A stretch of 34,951 nt of DNA from positions 1-34,951 of the forward strand of contig JAICPY010000038.1 in NCBI GenBank assembly GCA_025929585.1. The letters run 5' to 3'. The position numbers and the translations under genes are program-made. Of the stretch, positions 24,810 through 33,042 are shown piece after piece (the first letter of the stretch is position 1; every line of letters begins with the position of its first letter). Source of the stretch: Steroidobacter sp. GTDB lineage: Bacteria; Pseudomonadota; Gammaproteobacteria; Steroidobacterales; Steroidobacteraceae. The notes under the pieces were generated by a model. It did no database searches, was not told where the DNA came from, and worked only from the letters and a program-made list of their open reading frames with translations.

Positions 24810-25490
24810 ATGAATCGCACCATCGTGCAGCAAGTCGATCCGGCTCATTGCGAGCGAGCAGCTGACGAACTCTATCTGATCTTACTGGAGCGGGACCGCG
24901 CGTTCGCAGCGCGCTGGCGCGTCGGCGCGAAGCGCTTCGTCGGTGTCTTGCGCATCTTCATTCTCGCCCTATCGATTCTTGGCGCCGCTGTTTGCGTCGT
25001 CGGGCTGATTCTCGAGGACCGTGGCGGCGCCGACTCTCCCCTTGGGTGGCTCATCCCTGTCTTCGCTGGCTTCGCCGTTTTGTCCTTCTATCTACCTCGA
25101 AGCGGCGCTGCGCCCGAATGGACTACTCGCTGGGCCGAGCGCCGCACCCGGCGGACGGCTGCGCAGTACTTGAGCGTGGCGCGCAAGCTTGCCCCTTTCG
25201 AAGCTCGCTACACGTTTTCCGGTGATACTTTGAGCTATACACGCTACCAGGAAGAGCGGGAGCAGAAGGCGTGGTCTCGCAATGTGAGGAAGATTCGCGG
25301 ACGCGCACTAGCAGTCCAAGCCGAAAGCATCACGGTCGTCTTTCGTACCCAGTCGTCGTTCATCCCGTGGATGACGATTCTGCACGAGCATCCCGATACC
25401 GTTGCTGAGATGCTACGTGATGCAGGCGTAGATACGCGTCGCCTCCGAATCTCGGAAGGTTCACAAGCTCATGAGGCCGAGCAATGCTAG
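24810..25490 (+). CDS. Two-TM membrane protein, possibly YcxB-like
   Basis: From ATG 24810 the protein has 226 residues. Two hydrophobic segments (RFVGVLRIFILALSILGAAV and a second near residues 74-93) are followed by a cytosolic C-terminal half with ARYTFSGDTLSYTRYQEERE, IRGRALAVQAESITVVFRTQ and SSFIPWMTI. This pattern of membrane hairpin followed by a PH-like strand set resembles YcxB-like proteins, but I am not sure. It is divergent from the Prx5-Grx gene and its stop codon overlaps that of the convergent Ig/FN3 lipoprotein gene. A TTG at 24801 would add three residues. Confidence 0.65.
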   Translation: MNRTIVQQVDPAHCERAADELYLILLERDRAFAARWRVGAKRFVGVLRIFILALSILGAAVCVVGLILEDRGGADSPLGWLIPVFAGFAVLSFYLPRSGAAPEWTTRWAERRTRRTAAQYLSVARKLAPFEARYTFSGDTLSYTRYQEEREQKAWSRNVRKIRGRALAVQAESITVVFRTQSSFIPWMTILHEHPDTVAEMLRDAGVDTRRLRISEGSQAHEAEQC

Positions 25491-26260
25491 CGGATCACCT
25501 TGCTCACTATATTCGACACCGCGCTTTCGACGCCTGAATCGGTAAACGCTCTGACGCCAAAGTAGTAGGTGCCGGCAGGCAGCCCGTCCAAGACATAGCG
25601 ATCGATGCCCGGATTCTCGATACGCAGGCTTTCGTACAACGCATCTTCCGAAGGACCGTAGACAATCGTGAATCCCGCGAGATCAGAAAGGCTGGAGCCG
25701 TCCTCGTACTGAGTTGGAGCAATCCACGTCAGCGTGCTGGAGTCCGCCGCAGCGGGCGCATTGACCGTGATAGAGAATGCCTCCAGCGACGCCGAGGTCT
25801 TGCCGTCATTCACGCTGATCACGATGTCCGGATATGTGCCCTCATCGGCGAGCATTGGCGTGCCGGAGAGCTTGCCATTCACCGTACTGAATGTGGCCCA
25901 AGCGGGCTTGTTCTGGATTTGAAAGGCAAGCGTGTCGCCATCCGAATCGGTTGCCGCGGGCACGAAGGAATAGGTCGAGTTCACGCTGATGGATGCGATC
26001 GCGGTTCCTGCGATGCTCGGTGCAGCGTTTTGCGGCGCCGGAGGCGTCGGCTCAGTGGGCGAGGGCGTCGGTGTTGGAGAAGGAGCACTCGGCGGTGTCG
26101 GAGATGTCACCGGAGCCGGTGAGCCGCCCGAGCTCGGACCATTCGATGCTGCGGCAGCCTCGCGATCACCGCCACCGCATCCTGATAAAGCGATGCTCGC
26201 GCATGCAATCAACACGAGATGCGGAATTACCGATCGCGGCGTGTGGGCGGTAAGATCCAT
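25487..26260 (-). CDS. Lipoprotein with Ig-like and fibronectin type III domains
   Basis: From ATG 26260 the product has 257 residues. A lipobox ends LSGC (Cys28, Gly at +2), a Pro/Thr/Ser-rich linker spans about 38-82, an Ig-like domain follows (about 85-160: VPAATDSDGDTLAFQIQNKP and GKLSGTPMLADEGTYPDIV), then an FN3 domain (about 170-257: LAGFTIVYGPSEDA and LPAGTYYFGVRAFTDSG). No catalytic domain is seen; it is probably a surface binding or adhesion protein. GAGGT lies 8 nt before the ATG, which decides the start over the 47-residue extension. Its stop codon shares bases with that of the convergent gene. Confidence 0.85.
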   Translation of the reverse strand: MDLTAHTPRSVIPHLVLIACASIALSGCGGGDREAAAASNGPSSGGSPAPVTSPTPPSAPSPTPTPSPTEPTPPAPQNAAPSIAGTAIASISVNSTYSFVPAATDSDGDTLAFQIQNKPAWATFSTVNGKLSGTPMLADEGTYPDIVISVNDGKTSASLEAFSITVNAPAAADSSTLTWIAPTQYEDGSSLSDLAGFTIVYGPSEDALYESLRIENPGIDRYVLDGLPAGTYYFGVRAFTDSGVESAVSNIVSKVIR

Positions 26261-27039
26261 TTGCGTCGACCTCGCGCAGTTCCACTCGCGCTTCTGGCGC
26301 GCGACTGGAGTGGTTGAACACGAGCAATGGACGCAAGCCGCCGTCTTCTGCCGAGCGCAGACAAGACGAATGCATACGAACAGATGGCAATTCGACTGCA
26401 CATCTGATCGGCAACCCCGCTATCTTTGCTTATGCCAAAGACCGGAGGCTTTGCGTCCCCGCCTCGCGGCGGGTTTGCCCTTGATGTCGAATGCGAAGTT
26501 AAGTCACTGCCGCGTTTCGACGCCTGCAGTAGACAATTCCTGCAAGGAGTAAACAATCAGGCATTGGAGTGTCGAACCGCGAGTTTTTGTGACGCACACG
26601 ACAAAGACAGATGAGCGCGGGAAGCGCCGCAGGCTGCGGTAAGGTGTCTGCTGAGACTCGATCCGACAAAGCCCTTAGAGGTAACTGCAGGGAACGATGC
26701 AAACTCGCCTAGATAAGCGGCGATGCGAAGAATTATGGAAATAAGCGGCAGATGTTTAGCAGCCGGCCTCGATCAGACATAACTCGATTGTCACGCTTTC
26801 GCTAGAAACCCAACGTTAGCGCGGGCGATTGGGCCTTGGCTCGGAGTCTCTCGCTCCCCATGCGCGTTTCACTAAATCCAAACGAGCTGGTTAACGTATT
26901 ACTTGTTCTATTGCCGATTTAGCAGAGGGAGTCGAGGAGTCACAGCTGATGACGGACGAGATCGCAATGCAGAGAAAGGCACGTGAGGCGATCGCCGCCC
27001 GCAACTCCCTAGTTGTCGCTGCAGAGCTAGAGAGGCTCG
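26261..27039. other. Intergenic region of 779 bp without a convincing gene
   Basis: A 60-codon plus-strand ORF at 26949-27131 has a good GAGGAG box but overlaps the 3' end of the convergent methyltransferase-like gene by about 90 bp and matches nothing I know. Otherwise only short frames without ribosome binding sites. It should hold the promoter of the 25487-26260 gene. Confidence 0.5.
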
Positions 27040-28209
27040 CTACCAGATTCTTGGAACGAAGCGCCAGCGCACTTTCTGTACGTACTGCGCATAGCCGTTG
27101 TTCGATAGCAGCAAATGCCGTTCTTCGGTGATGGCGCGCAGTGCGTAAATCGTGGTCCAGCCGAACAGTGCGAGCAACGAGTACGCCATTCCTTTCCAGT
27201 TCCCCGCGGCCAACATCATCCCTACGGTAGGCAATGCGCCCAGCCACCAGGCAAGGTTCTTCGCGGCATAGGCCGGATGTCGGACGAATGCATAAGGACC
27301 ATGTGTCACGATGCCGCGGTTCGTGAGGTTGCTGGCCTTGAAGCCCAACGCGACCGAGGCCCATGAGAAAATTGCGAGCGCGATCAGTAGTACGATGTTA
27401 ATCGTGACGTGAACGAAGTCATTGGCGAAATGGGGAAAGTCACTGCTCTGCCATTCCAGGAAGCGCACGGTGAAGTCGTTGAATGGCGGATAGCAGGCAA
27501 GGCAGATAAACCAGCCGAAGAATGTCGGGTCGACGGTGCGTATACGATTGCCGAGTGCGGGCAGTTCGATGATGTAACCGAGCGTGAATAGTAGCGTGTC
27601 GACGAACAGGATCAGTTGAAAGGCTGCCCAGAATAAAGAGGTATCGAATAGCGCGCGCCCCGCCAGGCCGTTCTCTACCCCATCGAAGAGCTGCAGCAGA
27701 GATGCTGAGAGATTCGCGATGTGGATCAGGCACCAATTGATCATCAGCGGAGCGAAGAAAAACTTGAGCAGCAATGCCAGTCCCGCCTGCCGCGTCGCCG
27801 GCGAAAGCCGCAGACTCAGCGGCAGACTCATCGGTGCACGGCTGGTCTGAATTGGGATCGCACGCGTCCGACTGCGACGAAGCGCGAACCATGCACCACG
27901 GGCAAAGGTAAAGCTCTTAGAACGCAGCCATGGATAACTGGCGTAGTAGGGAACGAGGATGACGGCGTACAACGCCATCAGCGCGATGAATACGGCATTG
28001 ACGGTGATCACCGCATTGATTTCGAACATGCCCAGCTGCCACTGACCCTGAAGTATCGAGCGGTGGAAGTTGCTCAGGCTCGAGATGATCCAGTACGACA
28101 AACCAATGAATGCGAGCGTCGATAGGTAGTTCGAAGCGAAGCGGCGGCTGCACACCCTTGCGAGCACGCTCGGCAGCGCGACAGGCATGGCGGTGGAGGA
28201 TGTGTTCAT
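27040..28209 (-). CDS. Isoprenylcysteine carboxyl methyltransferase (ICMT)-like membrane protein
   Basis: The 389-residue protein has about eight to ten hydrophobic segments. Its C-terminal 86 residues hold the PEMT/ICMT methyltransferase signature: GPYAFVRHPAYAAKNLAWW (304-322) and EERHLL (from 362), then YVQKVRWRFVPRIW. The family uses S-adenosylmethionine to methylate lipid or prenyl-cysteine substrates at the membrane. Bacterial members often have no known substrate. The N-terminal 300 residues are longer than minimal ICMT proteins and contain several extra membrane spans. There is no strong Shine-Dalgarno before ATG 28209. It lies downstream of the GH11 gene but is separated from it by terminator-like hairpins. 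Confidence 0.85.
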   Translation of the reverse strand: MNTSSTAMPVALPSVLARVCSRRFASNYLSTLAFIGLSYWIISSLSNFHRSILQGQWQLGMFEINAVITVNAVFIALMALYAVILVPYYASYPWLRSKSFTFARGAWFALRRSRTRAIPIQTSRAPMSLPLSLRLSPATRQAGLALLLKFFFAPLMINWCLIHIANLSASLLQLFDGVENGLAGRALFDTSLFWAAFQLILFVDTLLFTLGYIIELPALGNRIRTVDPTFFGWFICLACYPPFNDFTVRFLEWQSSDFPHFANDFVHVTINIVLLIALAIFSWASVALGFKASNLTNRGIVTHGPYAFVRHPAYAAKNLAWWLGALPTVGMMLAAGNWKGMAYSLLALFGWTTIYALRAITEERHLLLSNNGYAQYVQKVRWRFVPRIW

Positions 28210-28269
28210 GGCTTTTGAGAACGGGTGAGTAGCCCGACGCGTTCACCCTGGCGAAGAAATTCGTCGCTC

Positions 28270-28296
28270 AAAAGAGGGTGGACTTGCGTCCACCCT
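28270..28296 (-). terminator. Rho-independent terminator after the GH11 xylanase gene
   Basis: A perfect 9-bp stem (AGGGTGGAC 28275-28283, complement 28288-28296, loop TTGC) is followed on the minus strand by CTTTTG. It begins about 60 bp past the GH11 stop at 28358, with a second hairpin between. Confidence 0.7.
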
Positions 28297-28307
28297 CGAG
28301 AGTAGAG

Positions 28308-28329
28308 GTCGCGGACGAAGGTCCGCGAC
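28308..28329 (-). repeat. Second hairpin between GH11 and the ICMT-like gene
   Basis: GTCGCGGAC (28308-28316) pairs with GTCCGCGAC (28321-28329) across a 4-nt loop. It lies just downstream of the GH11 stop, before the main terminator; no T-run follows. It may pause RNA polymerase or protect the transcript end. Confidence 0.6.
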
Positions 28330-28357
28330 ACGTCCGTTCTTCCTCTTGCGACCATCG

Positions 28358-29425
28358 TTACGGAGTATTGCCGTAGCCAATGGCGCCGTTGCAATGCATC
28401 CATTCGCTGTTGGAACCGCCGCCACAGCTGCCGTTGGCATAAAGACCGGTGTTGTAACTCTGGCTTTCCGATTGACGGGTCTGTCCGTTCACCTGGATGT
28501 AATCCACCTGTACGTCTCTGTTGCCGCCGTCGTTGGTGAACGCAACCGTGATGCCGCCACTCAGGCTCGTTGAAGCTGTGTAGTTCTGCATGCCGGTGCC
28601 CAGTGTCCAGGTCGCGACATTCTGGTTGTTGACCCGCAGGCTGATGGACTCCCCACCGACGCTGCCACGCGCGCGCACCGTGAAGCTCTTGTTGCCGCCA
28701 CCGCCGCTGCTGCTCGAGGACGAGGAGGAGCTACTGCTGCTTGAGGACGATGACCCGCTACCACCGACTGTGATGTCAGAGCTGCCACTGCTTTGATAGC
28801 CTTCCGTTGCCATCACCATGTAGTTGTGGTTGCCGAGATTCATCCCATAACTGGCCCATGCATCGAAGTGATTGCCAGTGGTGATGGTGCCGCCCACTCT
28901 CTTCTGCTGCCGAACGCTCCAGTACTGATAGAAAGTTCTAGTGCCTTCGATGGATGGCTGGTTGACTCGCTGCGTCCGGTAAACGTCGTAGGTCCCACCA
29001 TCGCTAGTGACCGTGCCCATGTATCCTGATCCACCTGGTGGACGCCACGAGCCCCAGCTATCGACGATGTAGTACTCCACCAGAGGGTTCTGCGTCCATC
29101 CGTAGAGAGTCAGATACGAGTTGCCATTCGGATTGAAGGTGCCGGAGTAATTTACCGTGCGACGTCCGCCGGGATTCCAGCCTTTGCCGCCGACCCAGTT
29201 GTTGATGTTGCTCCACTGCGAGGTGTAGCGACCGCCGCTGTGCAGACAGAAGGTCACGTTCCCGCTGTCTTTCCAGAACGAGTAGAAGTAGCCGTCGTGG
29301 GTGTTTGTTGCGTTCGAGGTCAGACACTGTTGCGCGCTGGCCGTTGGTGCTACAGCCAAGCCCGCTATCGAAAAAACACCAGCAAGCAATGAACCATAAA
29401 GAGATAGAGATCGACGCCTTTTCAT
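28358..29425 (-). CDS. Secreted GH11 endo-1,4-beta-xylanase with poly-Ser linker and CBM60-like module
   Basis: The 355-residue protein starts at ATG 29425 after AGGAG (8-nt spacer), rejecting a 14-residue extension. A signal peptide ends ASA (about residue 31). The GH11 jelly-roll spans about 34-220, with nucleophile Glu117 in [13 protein letters not shown] and acid/base Glu208 in [11 protein letters not shown] run of 16 Ser (225-240) forms a linker to a C-terminal module of about 110 residues ([20 protein letters not shown] and the Cys-bearing [19 protein letters not shown]) that matches CBM60, which binds xylan and galactan. GH11 enzymes prefer unsubstituted xylan, complementing GH10. A roughly 590-bp upstream region has a possible operator. 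Identity is firm; CBM60 is likely. Confidence 0.95.
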   Translation of the reverse strand: MKRRRSLSLYGSLLAGVFSIAGLAVAPTASAQQCLTSNATNTHDGYFYSFWKDSGNVTFCLHSGGRYTSQWSNINNWVGGKGWNPGGRRTVNYSGTFNPNGNSYLTLYGWTQNPLVEYYIVDSWGSWRPPGGSGYMGTVTSDGGTYDVYRTQRVNQPSIEGTRTFYQYWSVRQQKRVGGTITTGNHFDAWASYGMNLGNHNYMVMATEGYQSSGSSDITVGGSGSSSSSSSSSSSSSSSSGGGGNKSFTVRARGSVGGESISLRVNNQNVATWTLGTGMQNYTASTSLSGGITVAFTNDGGNRDVQVDYIQVNGQTRQSESQSYNTGLYANGSCGGGSNSEWMHCNGAIGYGNTP

Positions 29426-30017
29426 TTCAACACTCCTGTTATGTATGCAAGTTCCCCCCTGCATCACCGAAGCATCGTGCGATAAACCAGTGAAAATTTT
29501 TTAAGTGAATGTCGTGCGGTATCTATTAATGAATAGTTTCGTCAGGGCGCGTCTTATCGTCCTGCGAAGTTGAGACGTCAAGAGGTGAAAAACGCTGTGC
29601 GATGAATCAACGTTGCGCCTAAGTGTGCAAATAAAAGAAATGCGTGATGACAGCGTGAGCCACTTCGCTTCGAGCGAGCGGATTACAGAAAACGAGTTTC
29701 CTTAAAAAGCGCGCTTTCGATGTGAGCGATAACATTTTTGCGCAAAACCCGGAAAAAGTTAGATCCGGGCCACCGTGTCGTTACTACATGCTCAAGGCCA
29801 TTGAAGATTACGGTCAGTTTGGTGTTCTAAAGGCGATGGATCCTCGCCGTTGACCCGTCAATGTCATAGACCGCGGAAGACACCGGCAGTGTTGGATGAT
29901 CTCCTTGTCGAATTTTGGTGAGCGCAAGACTCGCGTGATGATCACGCTGTCATGGCCGAAATGCTTGGACTCTTCGAGATGGTTTCCCCGCGGGCGTGAA
30001 CTCGGAGCTCACGCCAG
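29426..30017. other. Upstream region of the GH11 gene
   Basis: These 592 bp are AT-richer than their surroundings and hold no convincing gene. A short inverted repeat (CTATT/AATAG near 29520-29540) and the LacI-operator-like site at 29721-29734 are present. I could not place a promoter reliably. Confidence 0.5.
29721..29734. promoter_or_regulatory. Candidate LacI-family operator upstream of the GH11 xylanase
   Basis: TGTGAGCGATAACA is an imperfect palindrome with TG...CA ends and a central CG, like the site upstream of the GH10 gene. It lies about 300 bp before the GH11 start, farther than a typical operator, so a long leader or a distal site would be needed. Confidence 0.35.
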
Positions 30018-32972
30018 CTACGGCAACACACGCGCCACACCGTAACCATCAACATTGTCGCGAGCCAATCCACCGAGCACGATCCTGCCATCGGGCTGGA
30101 CTATTACGCTTTCAGCGATATCCGTGGAGCCGAAGAAGTCGATCGTCAGCGTGCCTTCATTGCCGAAGGTTGTGTCGAGCGTGCCATCCGCGTTGTAGCG
30201 CGCTATCCCGAAGTTCTCGTTGATATTCGAGGTTTGCCCCGCAACGACAATTTTGCCGTCGCTTTGCAGAGCGACAGCCTTCGCGGAGTCGCGCTCGCCT
30301 TCGGTGATCGACGTGCTCACCGTGCCGAACGCCTCGTCTACTGAGCCGTTGGAATTCAGTCGCATCAAGGCGAACTCGGTGACTGTCCCCGGAAGGGCCG
30401 GAGGAACGCTCGTGTCGATTGCGCCTGCTAGTACAAGCTTGCCATCGTTCTGTAGCGCCACACCTTCGCCGACTCGCGCACCGTTCAGCGTGACCTTACC
30501 GCCAGTGCCGAAGCTCGGATCGGGGTTCCCGTTGGAGTCATAGCGCACGACGTCAGTATGGTCGGATCCCGGGAAGGTACCGAGCGGCTCGCCACTCACG
30601 ACGATCGCGCCATTCGCATGAAGCACGATATTGCGTGCAGTGTTGGTGCCGCCGCCGAAGTCGGTAGTGAACTGGCCGCCGGCGAAGGTGGCATCGAGCG
30701 TGCCGTTGGCGTTGTAGCGGGCCACGGCGAAGTTGGAGAAATCGGCGCCGCTCGAAATCGAGACGTCACCGGCCACCACGATCCTGCCGTCAGGTTGAAT
30801 CGCAACTGCGTGGGCATTTCCGAGCACACCGCTCACCACCTTGCCGCCGGAACCAAAGCTCGCATCGAGGCTGCCATCACTGTTGTAACGCGCGATCGCA
30901 AAACTGGCCGGGCCTCCCAAACCCGGCGTACCCGTATACCCGGCGACGACAATCTTTCCATCGGCTTGGATAGCGACGCTGAGCGCCTCTTCTTGTTCGT
31001 TCGCAACCATGTCGGTCGTGACCTTGCCGTCACCATCGAAGCTCGTGTCGAGAGTGCCGTTAGCGTTGAATCGCGCGAGAACAAAATCCGTGAACGTGCC
31101 GCCGACGATGACGATCTTGCCGTCGGCTTGCAGCGCCATGGCCGAGCGGTCACCACCGAATGCCTCGCTGCTCGCTTTACCTTCGGCGCCGAAGTTTGGA
31201 TCGAGACCACTAGGCAGCGGTTCCGGTGGCGGTCGATCATCATCGAGAATCGTCAGTTGGGCGCTCGACTGAGCACCGAGCGTTGCACAGCCACCCGGCT
31301 CCGACAATGTCAGGTTCACCGTGGTATCCGGTTCGTTGTCGTCGTTCGTGAGAATGTCTAGCTCGATGACTCGAGTCTCCGTATCGCCGTCGCCAAAATG
31401 CACCAGGGTATTCAATGGTGTGTAGTGCACCTCCGGTGTAGCAGTGCCGCCTGATGCAGTCACAGTAGCGCTGACTGCGCCGGTGCTGCCGCCGGTGCGC
31501 GTCACAAAGATGCCATCGTTGCTCAAGGCAGCGAACGGGGCTTCGAGTAAAGCGTAAGTTTCGGAGCTGAACTGCAGTACGCCCGCTGCCGGATCCGGGC
31601 CGGTGCTGCAGGGCGCGGCAGGGCGCTCGATGGAATCAGGTGGCGAAGCGTCGTCTACCGGTTCGAGCCCCGTGAAGTTCATAGCTGCACCACCGGTCCT
31701 AGCCGGGTCGCGCACGAACGCGCCAATCGCCGATTCCCTGCCACGATGATTCACAGCATATGCAAACACGCTCGCGATCACCCGGAAGTCGTCATCCGTG
31801 TCCAAGCGCGACAAGTCGACGTCGAACACGAGAGGTTCGATGAGTTTTGCGCGAGGGTGGCGCTCACCAATATCCCCGAGCAAGCTGCCCGGCAAGGCCT
31901 TGGTGAGCTCGAAATCCTCGGGGCCCCAAGCAACATTCGTGTGTCTTGCGTCGGTCCCCCTAAAGAACTCCCACGCGTCGGCCCTGCCACGCAAGCCGAG
32001 GAATCCGGAAGTATCGAGGGCGGGCGCCCCGTTCCTATCCAGCAGAAGCTCTCCGAGCATCGTCCTCGCTTCAACTCTGAATCTGATGAAAGCAGACATG
32101 GGAGCGCACACCTGCAGATCCAGACCCCGCGGACACTCCTCGTCGGAGGGCAGTTGATTGCCATCGATCGCCTCGAGTAACGCCTGCGTGACCACGAATT
32201 GCAACGTCGCGTTTTCTGCGCGCTTGATAAACTTCTGCGTTTGGCGCAGCTGTGCTCGGCCGACATCTTCGGCACTAGCCCAGAACGTCACGCCATCGGC
32301 ACTTGAAAACACTTCCAGTGTTCGGGTGTCATCACCGTCGAAATCGACAAATCCATTGGAGCCAAACTCTCTTATCTCGTGCAACTCACCGCCGAAGTCC
32401 AGCGGCTGAGGTCCTGATGTGGCAGGTTCATCCAACGGCACGAAGCTCCAGGTACGGTACGGATCTTTGCGCTCCACTCCAGGTTGCAACGGCTGCGCGT
32501 GCGAGAAACTCGTGATCTGCGCGATCACGCTGACTTGGTCGAAGGTGGCGTTCGCCACCTGCTCCCACTGGTCCTGGGCGTTCGTCTTGTAGAGCACTGC
32601 TGCGACTCCGGAGGACACCGAACCCGGATCGAAGGGCAGCGTCACTGTGACGGGCAGAGCGAAAGTGGTTCCATGAGGAGTGAACGCGAACATCTGTCCA
32701 GCAGCCGAGAACCCGCTGGGCAGTGCGGGTGAGCCCACGGATGTCTGCTCAATGCGTATATCGATGGTGGTGCTCAGGGCCCCTGGCGGTATCACGACCT
32801 GGGCACCGTTGGGACCAGTAACCGTGCCGCCTGCGGGGCCGATACCTGTTTGCGGCGGTGGTGGCGGTGTCGCGCTTACGTTTTCATCTGCACTGCCGCC
32901 TCCGCCGCACGCGCTAAGCGCGAGCAACACAGTAGCAGTCACAACACAAACCAAACGGGATTGAACCGTCAT
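30018..32972 (-). CDS. Large lipoprotein with Calx-beta domain and seven delta-60 propeller repeats
   Basis: From ATG 32972 the product has 984 residues. The lipobox ends LLALSAC (Cys22, Gly at +2), a Pro tract follows, then a ZU5-like region with GPAGGTVTGPNGAQVVIPPG (from about residue 44). A Calx-beta domain lies at about 470-590, ending SAQLTILDDD. The C-terminal 390 residues contain seven delta-60 repeats, each with an LDxxFG-type turn and an IQxDGKIVVAG-type strand, predicted to form a propeller. It probably sits on the cell surface; ligand unknown. AAGGT lies about 8 nt before the ATG. It starts about 70 bp after the glycosyltransferase gene and may share its transcript. Confidence 0.85.
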   Translation of the reverse strand: MTVQSRLVCVVTATVLLALSACGGGGSADENVSATPPPPPQTGIGPAGGTVTGPNGAQVVIPPGALSTTIDIRIEQTSVGSPALPSGFSAAGQMFAFTPHGTTFALPVTVTLPFDPGSVSSGVAAVLYKTNAQDQWEQVANATFDQVSVIAQITSFSHAQPLQPGVERKDPYRTWSFVPLDEPATSGPQPLDFGGELHEIREFGSNGFVDFDGDDTRTLEVFSSADGVTFWASAEDVGRAQLRQTQKFIKRAENATLQFVVTQALLEAIDGNQLPSDEECPRGLDLQVCAPMSAFIRFRVEARTMLGELLLDRNGAPALDTSGFLGLRGRADAWEFFRGTDARHTNVAWGPEDFELTKALPGSLLGDIGERHPRAKLIEPLVFDVDLSRLDTDDDFRVIASVFAYAVNHRGRESAIGAFVRDPARTGGAAMNFTGLEPVDDASPPDSIERPAAPCSTGPDPAAGVLQFSSETYALLEAPFAALSNDGIFVTRTGGSTGAVSATVTASGGTATPEVHYTPLNTLVHFGDGDTETRVIELDILTNDDNEPDTTVNLTLSEPGGCATLGAQSSAQLTILDDDRPPPEPLPSGLDPNFGAEGKASSEAFGGDRSAMALQADGKIVIVGGTFTDFVLARFNANGTLDTSFDGDGKVTTDMVANEQEEALSVAIQADGKIVVAGYTGTPGLGGPASFAIARYNSDGSLDASFGSGGKVVSGVLGNAHAVAIQPDGRIVVAGDVSISSGADFSNFAVARYNANGTLDATFAGGQFTTDFGGGTNTARNIVLHANGAIVVSGEPLGTFPGSDHTDVVRYDSNGNPDPSFGTGGKVTLNGARVGEGVALQNDGKLVLAGAIDTSVPPALPGTVTEFALMRLNSNGSVDEAFGTVSTSITEGERDSAKAVALQSDGKIVVAGQTSNINENFGIARYNADGTLDTTFGNEGTLTIDFFGSTDIAESVIVQPDGRIVLGGLARDNVDGYGVARVLP

Positions 32973-33042
32973 GATGAAGCACCTTGCGACGGGCTTCGTC
33001 GCCGTTCGGGATACAAGAGTTGTTTGGTTTACGGTGCGAGCT

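Noticed and set aside
26949-27131. 60-codon ORF with a GAGGAG box
   Set aside because: Overlaps about 90 bp of the convergent methyltransferase-like gene and shows no family pattern; mentioned only in the intergenic entry.
28690-28750. Poly-Ser tract as a slippage-prone microsatellite
   Set aside because: The 16 Ser codons use a mix of TCN and AGY codons, so the DNA is not a simple repeat; it is a protein linker.
30558-31361. 267-codon plus-strand frame opposite the delta-60 lipoprotein
   Set aside because: The repetitive appearance mirrors the delta-60 repeats on the opposite strand; no independent signature.
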